From Streptomyces caelestis (GTDB lineage Bacteria; Actinomycetota; Actinomycetes; Streptomycetales; Streptomycetaceae): 64,000 nt of DNA. Position 1 is the first letter of the stretch; each line of letters begins with the position of its first letter. Below are positions 34,915-42,781 of this stretch, in pieces. The translations under genes were made by a program, and so were the position numbers. Where the stretch lies: positions 1 to 64,000 of the forward strand of contig NZ_LGCN01000203.1 in the NCBI RefSeq assembly GCF_001279005.1, read 5' to 3'. The notes under the pieces are model-generated. The model saw only the letters and a program-made list of their open reading frames with translations, had not been told where the DNA came from and searched no databases.

Positions 34915-35870
34915 CGGCCCTCCTCGAGCAGCGCGTGTCCCCGCTCGATCAGTCGAGCGAGCTGCTCGACATGATCCCCGGCCGGTTCGTGCAGCGGTGG
35001 CCGCACCTCCCCCACGTCGAGGCCGCGCAGGCGTACGCCGGCCTTGACGAGGGAGACGGCGTAGCCGCTGCCCCGGTCGCGCAGTTCGACGAACGGCCGG
35101 TAGAAGCCGTCGATCAGGCGGTGCGCGGTGGCCGTGTCGCCGGTGCGGAAGGCGGTGTGGCAGGCGAGGGCGATCTCGGGCGCGAAGCAGAACACCGCGG
35201 ACGAGTAGAGCGTGATGCCGATGCCGCCGTAGGCGGGCTGGGTCAGTTCGGCGGTCGGCAGCCCGTTGAAGTACAGGAAACCGCCGGGGCCCTCGGCGCG
35301 TACGGCGCTGACGGTCCGCTGCATCAGGTCGAGGTCGCCGAGGCCGTCCTTGAGGCCGACGACGCCCTCCGTGCGGGCCAGTTCGACGACGCTCTGCGGG
35401 GTGAGGACGGCGTTGTCGCGCTGGTAGACGACGACCGGCAGGGAGGTCGCGGCGGCCACCTGCCGGTAGTGCCGCAGCAGTCCCTCCTGCGCGGCCCTGA
35501 CCAGGTACGGCGGCATCGCGAGCAGCCCGTCGGCCCCGGCGCGTTCGGCGAGACGGGCGTAGCGGACCGCGAGCGCGGTGCCGTAGCCGGTGCCCGCGAC
35601 GACCGGGACGCGCCCGCCGGCGGCCTCCACCGCGGCCGACACGCACAGCTCGAACTCCTCCGGCGTCAGCGCGTGGAACTCCCCGGTGCCGCAGCAGGCG
35701 AACACGGCGGCGGCGCCGGCCTCCACCCCGCGCCGCACATGGAGCCGGTAGGTGTCGAGATCGACGGCGCCGTCGGGTCCGTAGGCGGTGACCGGGAAGA
35801 ACAACGGCCCGCTGGGGGCGCCGAGTCGGTCGGCGAGAAGGGCTGGCGTCACAAGCTCTCCCAGGTCCAT
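34911..35870 (-). CDS. kdgD: 5-dehydro-4-deoxyglucarate dehydratase
   Basis: 319 residues of the DapA superfamily, KdgD branch: SGPLFFPVTAYGPDGAVDLD, the signature FACCGTGEFHALTPEEF, VVYQRDNAVLT with Tyr ~149, VGLKDGLGDLDLMQR with Schiff-base Lys ~174 and YFNGLPTAE. It converts 5-dehydro-4-deoxy-D-glucarate to alpha-ketoglutarate semialdehyde with loss of water and CO2. Transcribed divergently from uronate dehydrogenase. The product feeds the dehydrogenase at 7114. Confidence 0.9.
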   Translation of the reverse strand: MDLGELVTPALLADRLGAPSGPLFFPVTAYGPDGAVDLDTYRLHVRRGVEAGAAAVFACCGTGEFHALTPEEFELCVSAAVEAAGGRVPVVAGTGYGTALAVRYARLAERAGADGLLAMPPYLVRAAQEGLLRHYRQVAAATSLPVVVYQRDNAVLTPQSVVELARTEGVVGLKDGLGDLDLMQRTVSAVRAEGPGGFLYFNGLPTAELTQPAYGGIGITLYSSAVFCFAPEIALACHTAFRTGDTATAHRLIDGFYRPFVELRDRGSGYAVSLVKAGVRLRGLDVGEVRPPLHEPAGDHVEQLARLIERGHALLEEGR

Positions 35871-35905
35871 ATTCCTGATTCACGTCCATATCCCTGAACA
35901 TGCTC

Positions 35906-36024
35906 ACGCTAAGATGCCCCGAGGACCCCGGTCAAGCGCCGCGCCCTGCCACACACCAGCGGATTCTTCCGTTCCACAGGAAGTCGCGGAATACTTGACG
36001 CGCCGCGCCCCATCTCCTTAGCGT
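35906..36024. promoter_or_regulatory. Matched divergent promoters of kdgD and udh
   Basis: Minus strand: TTGACC (complement of 35930-35935), 18-base spacer, TAGCGT (complement of 35906-35911). Plus strand: TTGACG (35995-36000), 18-base spacer, TAGCGT (36019-36024). The -10 regions share CTTAGCGTG, seen as CACGCTAAG at 35905-35913 and CTTAGCGTG at 36017-36025. Such matched elements imply joint control of the two operons. Confidence 0.65.
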
Positions 36025-36108
36025 GTCCACGAATATGAATGCCGTGCGCCCACATGTATGGATCCCCCTGTCCGGGCGGCACGGCCGGCGCTGCAAGGAG
36101 ACCCGAGG

Positions 36109-36918
36109 ATGCCCGCTCCCCGCACCGTTCTGCTCACCGGCGCCGCCGGCGGCCTCGGCACGCTGATGCGGGGCCTGCTCCCGGACCACGGCTACGACCT
36201 GCGCCTGCTCGACCTGCGCCCCGTCGAGGGCGAACCGGACGCGATCGTCGCGGACCTCGCCGACAAGGACGCCGTACGCGAGGCGGTCCGCGGCGTCGAC
36301 GCGATCGTCCACCTCGCGGGCATCTCCCTGGAAGCCCCGTTCGAGAAGATCCTCGGCGCCAACATCGAGGGCACGTACAACCTGTACGAGGCCGCCCGCC
36401 AGGAGGGCGTCGGCCGCATCGTCTTCGCCTCCTCCAACCACGCCGTCGGCTACACCCCGCGCCCGCGGGGCGACGACCCCCTCATCCCGGTCGACACCCC
36501 GCGCCGCCCCGACACCTTCTACGGCCTGTCCAAGTGCTTCGGCGAGGACCTCGCCCAGCTCTACTGGGACAAGCACGGCCTGGAGACCGTCTCCGTGCGC
36601 ATCGGCTCCTGCTTCCCCGAGCCGACCAGCGTGCGCATGCTCTCGGTGTGGATGAGCCCCGCCGACGGCGCCCGCCTCTTCCACGCCGCCCTGACCGCCG
36701 AGAACGTCGGCCACACCGTCGTCCACGGCTCCTCCGCCAACACCCGGCTGTGGTGGGACCTCACCTCCGCGCGGGCGCTCGGCTACGACCCGCAGGACGA
36801 CTCCGAGCCGTACGCCGAGAAGCTGATCGCCGAACAGGGCGAGCTGGACCCGGACAACCCGGCGCACGCCTGCCTGGGCGGTCACTTCGTCACCGACCCG
36901 CCCGTCTGGCCGTACTGA
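36109..36918 (+). CDS. udh: Uronate dehydrogenase
   Basis: 269 residues from ATG 36109 with AAGGAG 8 bases upstream. Short-chain/epimerase-type NAD-binding fold: VLLTGAAGGLGTLMRG, IVADLADKDAV, IVHLAGIS, IVFASSNHAVGYTPR and the catalytic Y138-x3-K142 in FYGLSKCFGEDLA. Length and the ASSNHAVG...YGLSK pattern match uronate dehydrogenases, which oxidise D-galacturonate or D-glucuronate to the aldarolactone. It stands opposite kdgD and explains how galacturonate from pectin enters metabolism. Confidence 0.88.
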   Translation: MPAPRTVLLTGAAGGLGTLMRGLLPDHGYDLRLLDLRPVEGEPDAIVADLADKDAVREAVRGVDAIVHLAGISLEAPFEKILGANIEGTYNLYEAARQEGVGRIVFASSNHAVGYTPRPRGDDPLIPVDTPRRPDTFYGLSKCFGEDLAQLYWDKHGLETVSVRIGSCFPEPTSVRMLSVWMSPADGARLFHAALTAENVGHTVVHGSSANTRLWWDLTSARALGYDPQDDSEPYAEKLIAEQGELDPDNPAHACLGGHFVTDPPVWPY

Positions 36919-37196
36919 CGGCGTACATCCGGCGGGAAATCGACGCATCCCACGGCGGGCCGGCACCCGAACGGGCCCGCCCGCCGCCGTATGCGGGCAT
37001 CCACGCTGCCCGCTCCCACTCGCTCACCCGCGCCCTCCCAGGTCCAAGCCGGACACGGGACGAACCGAACGGTCACAACCGGGCAGAAACGGGCCCGCAA
37101 CAGACCTGGTCAGCAGCGAAAGCCCGCTGTAGAACTTCCTGCGTGGGTCCCACCGGGCCCGAACGGGCAGCGAGATCAGGAAGCGGGTGTCCGGTC
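36919..37196. other. Intergenic region before the DeoR gene
   Basis: 278 bases. A few GC-rich palindromic stretches but no convincing gene or promoter hexamers. The stretch GAACGGTCACAACCGGGCAG and a nearby AGAAACGGGC resemble repeated regulator half-sites but are too loose to call. Confidence 0.4.
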
Positions 37197-37967
37197 ATGA
37201 GCCACAGGACGGCCGAAGAGCGCCAGCGGGAGATCGTGCGGGTGGCGCGCACCACCGGTTCGGTCGACGTCAGCGCGCTCGCCGCCGACCTGGGCGTGGC
37301 CAAGGAGACCGTCCGGCGGGACCTGCGCTCGCTGGAGGACCACGGTCTGGTGCGCCGTACCCACGGCGGCGCCTATCCCGTGGAGAGCGCCGGCTTCGAG
37401 ACGACGCTCGCCTTCCGCGCCACCAGCCACGTCCCCGAGAAGCGCAAGGTCGCGGCCGCCGCGGTCGAGCTCCTCGGGGACGCCGAGACGGTCTTCATCG
37501 ACGAGGGTTTCACCCCGCAGCTCATCGCCGAGGCCCTGCCCGTCGACCGGCCGCTCACCGTGGTCACCGCCTCCCTGCCGATCGCGGGCGCGCTCGCGGA
37601 GACCGGCAGCGTGTCCGTCCTGCTGCTCGGCGGCCGGGTCCGCTCCGGGACCCTCGCCACCGTCGACCACTGGACGACGAAGATGCTCTCCGGTTTCGTC
37701 ATCGACCTGGCGTTCATCGGCGCCAACGGGATCTCCCGCGAACACGGTCTGACCACGCCCGACCCGGCGGTCAGCGAGGTCAAGGCACAGGCGGTGCGGG
37801 CCTCCCGCCGGGTGGTGTTCGCCGGCGTCCACACCAAGTTCGGGGCGGTCAGCTTCTGCCGGTTCGCCGAGGTCGGCGCGCTGGAGGCGATCGTCACGAG
37901 CACCCTGCTCCCGGCGGCCGAGGCCCATCGCTACTCCCTGCTGGGGCCGCAGGTCATCCGGGTCTGA
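37197..37967 (+). CDS. DeoR/GlpR-family transcriptional regulator
   Basis: 256 residues from ATG 37197. N-terminal DeoR helix-turn-helix: RQREIVRVARTTGSVDVSALAADLGVAKETVRRDLRSLEDHGLVRRTHGGA. C-terminal DeoRC sugar-phosphate sensor domain: VFIDEGFTPQLIAEAL, LLLGGRVRSGTLATVD, DLAFIGANGIS and HTKFGAVSFCRFA. It precedes the ABC importer operon at 38103 by a 135-bp region rich in repeats, and probably represses it. Confidence 0.93.
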   Translation: MSHRTAEERQREIVRVARTTGSVDVSALAADLGVAKETVRRDLRSLEDHGLVRRTHGGAYPVESAGFETTLAFRATSHVPEKRKVAAAAVELLGDAETVFIDEGFTPQLIAEALPVDRPLTVVTASLPIAGALAETGSVSVLLLGGRVRSGTLATVDHWTTKMLSGFVIDLAFIGANGISREHGLTTPDPAVSEVKAQAVRASRRVVFAGVHTKFGAVSFCRFAEVGALEAIVTSTLLPAAEAHRYSLLGPQVIRV

Positions 37968-37969
37968 AG

Positions 37970-38034
37970 CACGTCAGCACCTCACCACGTCAGCGGAACC
38001 GCTGATCGGCACATCGGTACATCAGCACATCGTT
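37970..38034. promoter_or_regulatory. Repeat cluster upstream of the second ABC operon
   Basis: CACGTCAGC occurs at 37970-37978 and 37986-37994. The second copy leads into the perfect palindrome TCAGCGG-AA-CCGCTGA (37990-38005). Three tandem 8-base units follow: ACATCGGT, ACATCAGC, ACATCGTT (38011-38034). DeoR-family proteins often bind short direct repeats, so this is a candidate operator for the regulator at 37197. Confidence 0.55.
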
Positions 38035-38102
38035 TCACGTCCCCTCGGGCCGATCCACGCCAGGTGACGCCCACTGTCCCCCTCTACGTCCAGGAGCGAT
38101 CC

Positions 38103-39476
38103 ATGCGAACCCAGAGCCGACGGAGGCCGCCGCGAGCCACACTCGCCGCGGTCGCCGCAGGGACGCTACTCGCCCCGCTGCTCTCCGGCTGCTGGGTCGG
38201 AGCGGGCGGGGCCGGGTCCGGCGGTGACTCCATCAACGTCCTGATGGTCAACAACCCGCAGATGGTCGAGCTGCAGAAGCTGACCGCGGACCACTTCACC
38301 AAGGACACCGGCATCAAGGTCAACTTCACCGTGCTGCCGGAGAACGACGTCCGCGACAAGATCAGCCAGGACTTCGCCAACCAGGCCGGCCAGTACGACG
38401 TGGCCACCCTCTCCAACTACGAGATCCCCATCTACGCCCGCAACGGCTGGCTGCACGAGATGGACTCCTACGTCGACGAGGACACCTCCTACGACGAGCA
38501 GGACGTCCTGAAGCCGATGCGCCAGTCCCTCACCGGCGACGACGGCAAGCTCTACGGCCAGCCCTTCTACGGCGAGTCCTCCTTCCTGATGTACCGCAAG
38601 GACGTCTTCGAGAAGGAGGGCCTGACCATGCCCGCCCGTCCCACCTGGCAGCAGGTGGCCGACCTCGCCGCCGAGCTCGACGGCGCCGAACCGGGCATGA
38701 AGGGCATCTGCCTGCGCGGCCTGCCCGGCTGGGGCGAGGTGATGGCCCCGCTGACCACGGTGGTCAACACCTTCGGCGGCACCTGGTTCGACAAGGACTG
38801 GAAGGCCCGACTCGACTCCCCCGAGTGGAAGGAGGCGGTCGAGTTCTACGTCGGCCTGGTCCGCGAGCACGGTGAGGCGGGCGCCCCCCAGGCCGGCTTC
38901 GCCGAGTGCCTGAACAACATGACCCAGGGCAAGGTCGCCATGTGGTACGACGCCACCTCCGCGGCCGGTGCGCTGGAGGCGGACAAGTCCCCCGTGAAGG
39001 GCAAGCTCGGCTACGCCCCGGCGCCGGTCGAGAAGACGGAGTCCTCCGGCTGGCTCTACACCTGGGCCTGGGGCATCCAGGACGCCTCCCGCAACCCCGA
39101 CAACGCCTGGAAGTTCGTCTCCTGGGCCTCCAGCAAGGAGTACGAGCAGCTGGTCGGCGACGAGTTCGGCTGGTCCAACGTCCCGGCCGGCAAGCGTGCC
39201 TCCACCTATGCCAACCCGGACTACCGCGCCGAGGCCGCGGCCTTCCAGGACATGACCAAGGAGGCCATCGAGCAGGCCCGTCCCGACGACCCCGGCGTGC
39301 AGCCGCGTCCCGCGCCCGGCATCCAGTTCGTCGGCATCCCGGAGTTCACCGACCTCGGCCTGAAGGTCTCCCAGGAGATCAGCGCGGCCATCGCCGGACG
39401 CCAGTCCGTCGACGCGGCCCTGAAGAAGTCCCAGCAGCTCGCAGAAGAGATCGCCGAGGAGTACGAGGGACGATGA
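38103..39476 (+). CDS. Sugar/polyol ABC transporter substrate-binding lipoprotein
   Basis: 457 residues from ATG 38103 with AGGAG upstream. Lipobox LLSGC follows an Arg-rich start. INVLMVNNPQMVELQKLTADHFTKDTGIKVNF, PENDVRDKISQDFANQAGQYDV and YGQPFYGESSFLMYRKDVFEKEGL resemble the SmoE/MtlE polyol-binding group of CUT1 transporters. First gene of a four-gene operon with overlapping junctions; a separate ATPase must be supplied. Confidence 0.9.
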   Translation: MRTQSRRRPPRATLAAVAAGTLLAPLLSGCWVGAGGAGSGGDSINVLMVNNPQMVELQKLTADHFTKDTGIKVNFTVLPENDVRDKISQDFANQAGQYDVATLSNYEIPIYARNGWLHEMDSYVDEDTSYDEQDVLKPMRQSLTGDDGKLYGQPFYGESSFLMYRKDVFEKEGLTMPARPTWQQVADLAAELDGAEPGMKGICLRGLPGWGEVMAPLTTVVNTFGGTWFDKDWKARLDSPEWKEAVEFYVGLVREHGEAGAPQAGFAECLNNMTQGKVAMWYDATSAAGALEADKSPVKGKLGYAPAPVEKTESSGWLYTWAWGIQDASRNPDNAWKFVSWASSKEYEQLVGDEFGWSNVPAGKRASTYANPDYRAEAAAFQDMTKEAIEQARPDDPGVQPRPAPGIQFVGIPEFTDLGLKVSQEISAAIAGRQSVDAALKKSQQLAEEIAEEYEGR

Positions 39477-40414
39477 CCGCCACCACGACGGCCCCCGTGG
39501 CCGCACCAGAGACACGCCCAGCCCCTCACCGGCCCTCCCCGCGGCTGCGCGCCTGGGCCACCCGGGCCCCGCTCCTGCCCGCCCTGATCTTCATGATCGC
39601 GGTCACCCAACTGCCCTTCGTGGCGACGTTGGTGATCTCCTTCTTCGACTGGAACGCCCTCTACCCCGACGCCCGGCACTTCGCCGGCTTCGAGAACTAC
39701 ACGGAGGTCCTCACCGACGCGGCCCTGCGCAAGTCGGTGTGGACGACGATCCTGCTGACCGTGGCGGTCGTCCTGGCCAGCCTCGTCCTCGGACTGCTCC
39801 TCGCCCTCCTGCTCGACCGGAAATTCCGCGGCCGGGGCATCGTCCGCACCCTGCTCATCGCCCCGTTCCTGGTGGTCCCGGTCGCGGCGGCGCTGCTGTG
39901 GAAGCACGTCCTCTACAACCCCGAATACGGCCTGCTCAACGGCCTGCTGCACTATGTCGGCGGCCCCCAGCCCGACTGGATCTCCGACACCCCGCTGCTC
40001 GCCGTCGAGGCCGCGCTGGTGTGGCAGTGGACCCCGTTCATGATGCTGATCCTGCTGGCCGGGCTGCAGAGCCGGGACCAGCAGCAGATGGAGGCGGCCC
40101 GGGTCGACGGGGCGAGCAACTGGCAGATCTTCCGCTACCTGACCCTGCCCCACCTGCGCCGCTACCTCGAACTGGGCGCCCTGCTCGGCTCGATCTACAT
40201 CGTGCAGAACTTCGACGCGGTCTTCACCATCACCTCCGGCGGCCTGGGCACCGCCAACCTGCCCTACACCATCTACCAGACCTTCTACCAGGCCCACGAG
40301 AACGGCCTCGCCTCGGCGGCCGGCGTCCTGGTCGTCATCGGCTCGCTCGTCATCGCGACCCTCGCCCTGCGCGTGGTGTCGTCCCTGTTCCGTGAGGAGG
40401 CATCCCGCGCATGA
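39473..40414 (+). CDS. Sugar/polyol ABC transporter permease, MalF type
   Basis: 313 residues, ATG 39473 overlapping the binding-protein stop. Six membrane segments and the EAA loop QMEAARVDGASNWQIFRYLTLPHLRRYL. FTITSGGLGTANLPYTIYQTFYQ precedes the last helix. Works with the permease at 40411. Confidence 0.92.
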   Translation: MTATTTAPVAAPETRPAPHRPSPRLRAWATRAPLLPALIFMIAVTQLPFVATLVISFFDWNALYPDARHFAGFENYTEVLTDAALRKSVWTTILLTVAVVLASLVLGLLLALLLDRKFRGRGIVRTLLIAPFLVVPVAAALLWKHVLYNPEYGLLNGLLHYVGGPQPDWISDTPLLAVEAALVWQWTPFMMLILLAGLQSRDQQQMEAARVDGASNWQIFRYLTLPHLRRYLELGALLGSIYIVQNFDAVFTITSGGLGTANLPYTIYQTFYQAHENGLASAAGVLVVIGSLVIATLALRVVSSLFREEASRA

Positions 40415-41262
40415 GCAGCATCACCGTACGCACCCGCGACCGGTCCCGCGGCGGAGCGGGGCTCGGCCTGGTCGCCTGGCTGGCCGGCATCGTGTTCTTC
40501 CTGCCCATCGCCTGGATGGCGCTGACGTCCTTCCACTCCGAGGCGGACGCGGCCACCAACCCGCCGTCCTTCGCCGCCGCCCTCACCCTGGACGGCTACC
40601 GCGAGTTCTTCGGCGCGGGCGGCGGCGCCAGCCCTTGGCCTGCGCTGGTCAACTCGGCGGTGGCGTCGATCGTGTCGACCCTGTTCGTCCTGGTCCTGGC
40701 GCTGCCCGCCGCGTACGCCCTCTCCATCCGCCCGGTGAAGAAGTGGACGGACGTCCTGTTCTTCTTCCTGTCCACCAAGATGCTGCCGGTGGTGGCGGGC
40801 CTGCTGCCGATCTACCTGTTCGCCAAGAACGCCGGGATGCTCGACAACATCTGGCTGCTCGTCATCCTCTACACCTCCATGAACCTGCCGATCGCGGTCT
40901 GGATGATGCAGTCCTTCCTGGCCGAGGTCCCGGTCGCGATCATCGAGGCGGCCCGGGTGGACGGCGCGAAGCTGCCCACGATCCTGGCACGGGTGGTCGC
41001 CCCGATCGCCCTCCCCGGCATCGCCGCGACCTCCCTCATCTGCTTCATCTTCAGCTGGAACGAACTGCTCTTCGCCCGGGTCCTGACGGGCGTGGTCGCC
41101 GAGACCGCCCCCGTCTTCCTGACCGGCTTCATCACCAGCCAGGGCCTGTTCCTGGCCAAGGTGTGCGCCGCGTCGCTCGTCATCTCCCTGCCGGTGCTCG
41201 CCGCGGGGTTCGCCGCCCAGGACAAACTCGTCCAGGGCCTGTCGTTGGGAGCCGTGAAATGA
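40411..41262 (+). CDS. Sugar/polyol ABC transporter permease, MalG type
   Basis: 283 residues, ATG 40411 overlapping the upstream stop (ATGA). Six membrane segments; EAA loop VAIIEAARVDGAKLPTILARVVAPIALPG. It ends LVQGLSLGAVK, and its stop overlaps the start of the dehydrogenase gene. Confidence 0.92.
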   Translation: MSSITVRTRDRSRGGAGLGLVAWLAGIVFFLPIAWMALTSFHSEADAATNPPSFAAALTLDGYREFFGAGGGASPWPALVNSAVASIVSTLFVLVLALPAAYALSIRPVKKWTDVLFFFLSTKMLPVVAGLLPIYLFAKNAGMLDNIWLLVILYTSMNLPIAVWMMQSFLAEVPVAIIEAARVDGAKLPTILARVVAPIALPGIAATSLICFIFSWNELLFARVLTGVVAETAPVFLTGFITSQGLFLAKVCAASLVISLPVLAAGFAAQDKLVQGLSLGAVK

Positions 41263-42248
41263 AGGCCGCCGTCATCGAGTCCGTGGGCAAGGCCGTCGTC
41301 GCCGAGGTCCCGGACCCGACGCCAGGGCCGCGCGACGTCGTCGTCGAGGTCGCCGCGTGCGGACTGTGCGGCACGGACCTGCACATTCTCCAGGGCGAGT
41401 TCGCGCCGAAGCTGCCGATCGTGCCGGGGCACGAGTTCGCCGGCGAGGTGGTCGGCATCGGCTCCCAGGTCACGGAGGTGTCGCTCGGCGACCGGGTCGC
41501 GGTCGACCCCTCCCTGTACTGCCACGAGTGCCGCTACTGCCGCACCGGCCACAACAACCTCTGCGAACGCTGGGCGGCGATCGGCGTCACCACGGCGGGC
41601 GGCGCGGCCCAGTACGCGGTGGCGCCGGTGGCGAACTGCGTCAAGCTGCCCGAGCACGTCCGCACGCAGGACGCCGCGCTGATCGAGCCGCTGTCGTGCG
41701 CGGTGCGCGGCTACGACGTGCTGCAGTCGCGGCTCGGCGCGCACGTGCTGATCTACGGGTCCGGGACCATGGGCCTGATGATGCTGGAGCTGGCGAAGCG
41801 GACCGGTGCGGCGAGTGTGGACATGGTGGACCTGAATCCGGCGCGGCTGGAGACGGCGCGGACGCTGGGCGTCTCCGCGGCGGCGGCGTCGCCGGACGAG
41901 CTGGACCGGCCCCAGGGCTGGGACCTCGTCATCGACGCGACGGGGAACGCGGCGGCGATCCAGGACGGCCTGGACCGGGTGGCCAAGGCCGGTACGTTCC
42001 TCCAGTTCGGGGTCGCCGACTACGCGACGCGGGTGCAGATCGATCCGTACCGGATCTACAACCAGGAGATCACCATCACCGGGTCGATGGCCGTGCTGCA
42101 CAGCTACGAGCGCGCGGCGGAGCTGTTCGCGGGCGGTGTCCTGGACCCGGACGTCTTCATCAGCGACCGCCTCCCCCTGGACCAGTACCCCCAGGCCCTG
42201 GACCAGTTCGCGGCGGGCGTGGGCCGGAAGATCGTGGTGGTGCCGTAG
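41259..42248 (+). CDS. Zinc-dependent medium-chain alcohol/polyol dehydrogenase
   Basis: 329 residues. Catalytic zinc site in ACGLCGTDLH and PGHEFAGEVVGIG; structural zinc cysteines in CHECRYCRTGHNNLC; Rossmann motif VLIYGSGTMGLMMLELAKR. The MDR family member is closest in look to sorbitol/threonine dehydrogenase-like proteins. Coupled to a polyol-type importer, it probably oxidises the imported polyol or sugar. Substrate is inferred from the operon. Confidence 0.9.
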   Translation: MKAAVIESVGKAVVAEVPDPTPGPRDVVVEVAACGLCGTDLHILQGEFAPKLPIVPGHEFAGEVVGIGSQVTEVSLGDRVAVDPSLYCHECRYCRTGHNNLCERWAAIGVTTAGGAAQYAVAPVANCVKLPEHVRTQDAALIEPLSCAVRGYDVLQSRLGAHVLIYGSGTMGLMMLELAKRTGAASVDMVDLNPARLETARTLGVSAAAASPDELDRPQGWDLVIDATGNAAAIQDGLDRVAKAGTFLQFGVADYATRVQIDPYRIYNQEITITGSMAVLHSYERAAELFAGGVLDPDVFISDRLPLDQYPQALDQFAAGVGRKIVVVP

Positions 42249-42284
42249 GGGTTCCTCGCCCCCCTTCCGGCCCCGCGGGCCTCG

Positions 42285-42333
42285 TCCTCGAACGCCGGAG
42301 GGGCTGACGTTCAGCCCTTCCGGCGTTCGAGGA
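42285..42333. repeat. Long streptomycete intergenic inverted repeat
   Basis: The 23-base left arm beginning TCCTCGAACGCCGGAGGGGC (42285-42307) is followed by a 3-base loop and a right arm beginning TCAGCCCTTCCGGCGTTCGA (42311-42333), with one mismatch. This CGAACGCCGG element is widely repeated between streptomycete genes and can act as a terminator for the ABC/dehydrogenase operon. Confidence 0.8.
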
Positions 42334-42435
42334 GCGGGGTCCGGGGCGGAGCCCCGGGCCGGGACGGGCGAGGGCGGCGGGTGCGGGGGAGAAAACCCCT
42401 GGGCGTCCCGTCTCCGCCCCCGTACCATCCCGGGC

Positions 42436-42660
42436 ATGCCCAGACCCAGCGGCTTCGCCTACGAGGCCCACGCCACCGGAACCGTCCGCATCACCCACCG
42501 CGACCGCCCCGCGACCACCCTCCAGGGCGACCGGGCCGCCCGCTTCCTCACCGAGGTCACCACCGCTTCCGACCCCCAGCTCGTCATGGCCCGCTGGACC
42601 GGGAACTACAAGCGCGGCAACGAACGCACCGCCCGCGACCACCCCCGCAACCGGCGCTGA
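42436..42660 (+). CDS. Small conserved-looking hypothetical protein
   Basis: 74 residues from ATG 42436 (MPRPSGFAYEAHATGTVRI...). It is rich in Arg and Thr, has no membrane segment, and contains TTLQGDRAARFLTEV and QLVMARWTGNYKRGNER. Codon-position GC bias fits a coding frame. I do not recognise the family; it resembles small streptomycete proteins of unknown role. Confidence 0.65.
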   Translation: MPRPSGFAYEAHATGTVRITHRDRPATTLQGDRAARFLTEVTTASDPQLVMARWTGNYKRGNERTARDHPRNRR

Positions 42661-42781
42661 ACCGGGCCGGGGACCGACCGCGCCGAACGGTCCACGGGCG
42701 AAGGGGCGGGGACGGAGACCTCATGGCCCGATCGGGCTACAGGTAAGGGAACGGTAAAACGCCCCCGCTCGTTCTCCCCGC

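Noticed and set aside
31219..34974. Plus-strand open frame of 1251 codons
   Set aside because: It runs antisense through the MBL relic, the TIGR03086 gene and the kdgD-linked gene and out of frame through the MFS gene. Its composition (Gly, Ala, Arg, Pro) is that of a GC-bias shadow frame, with no family motifs.
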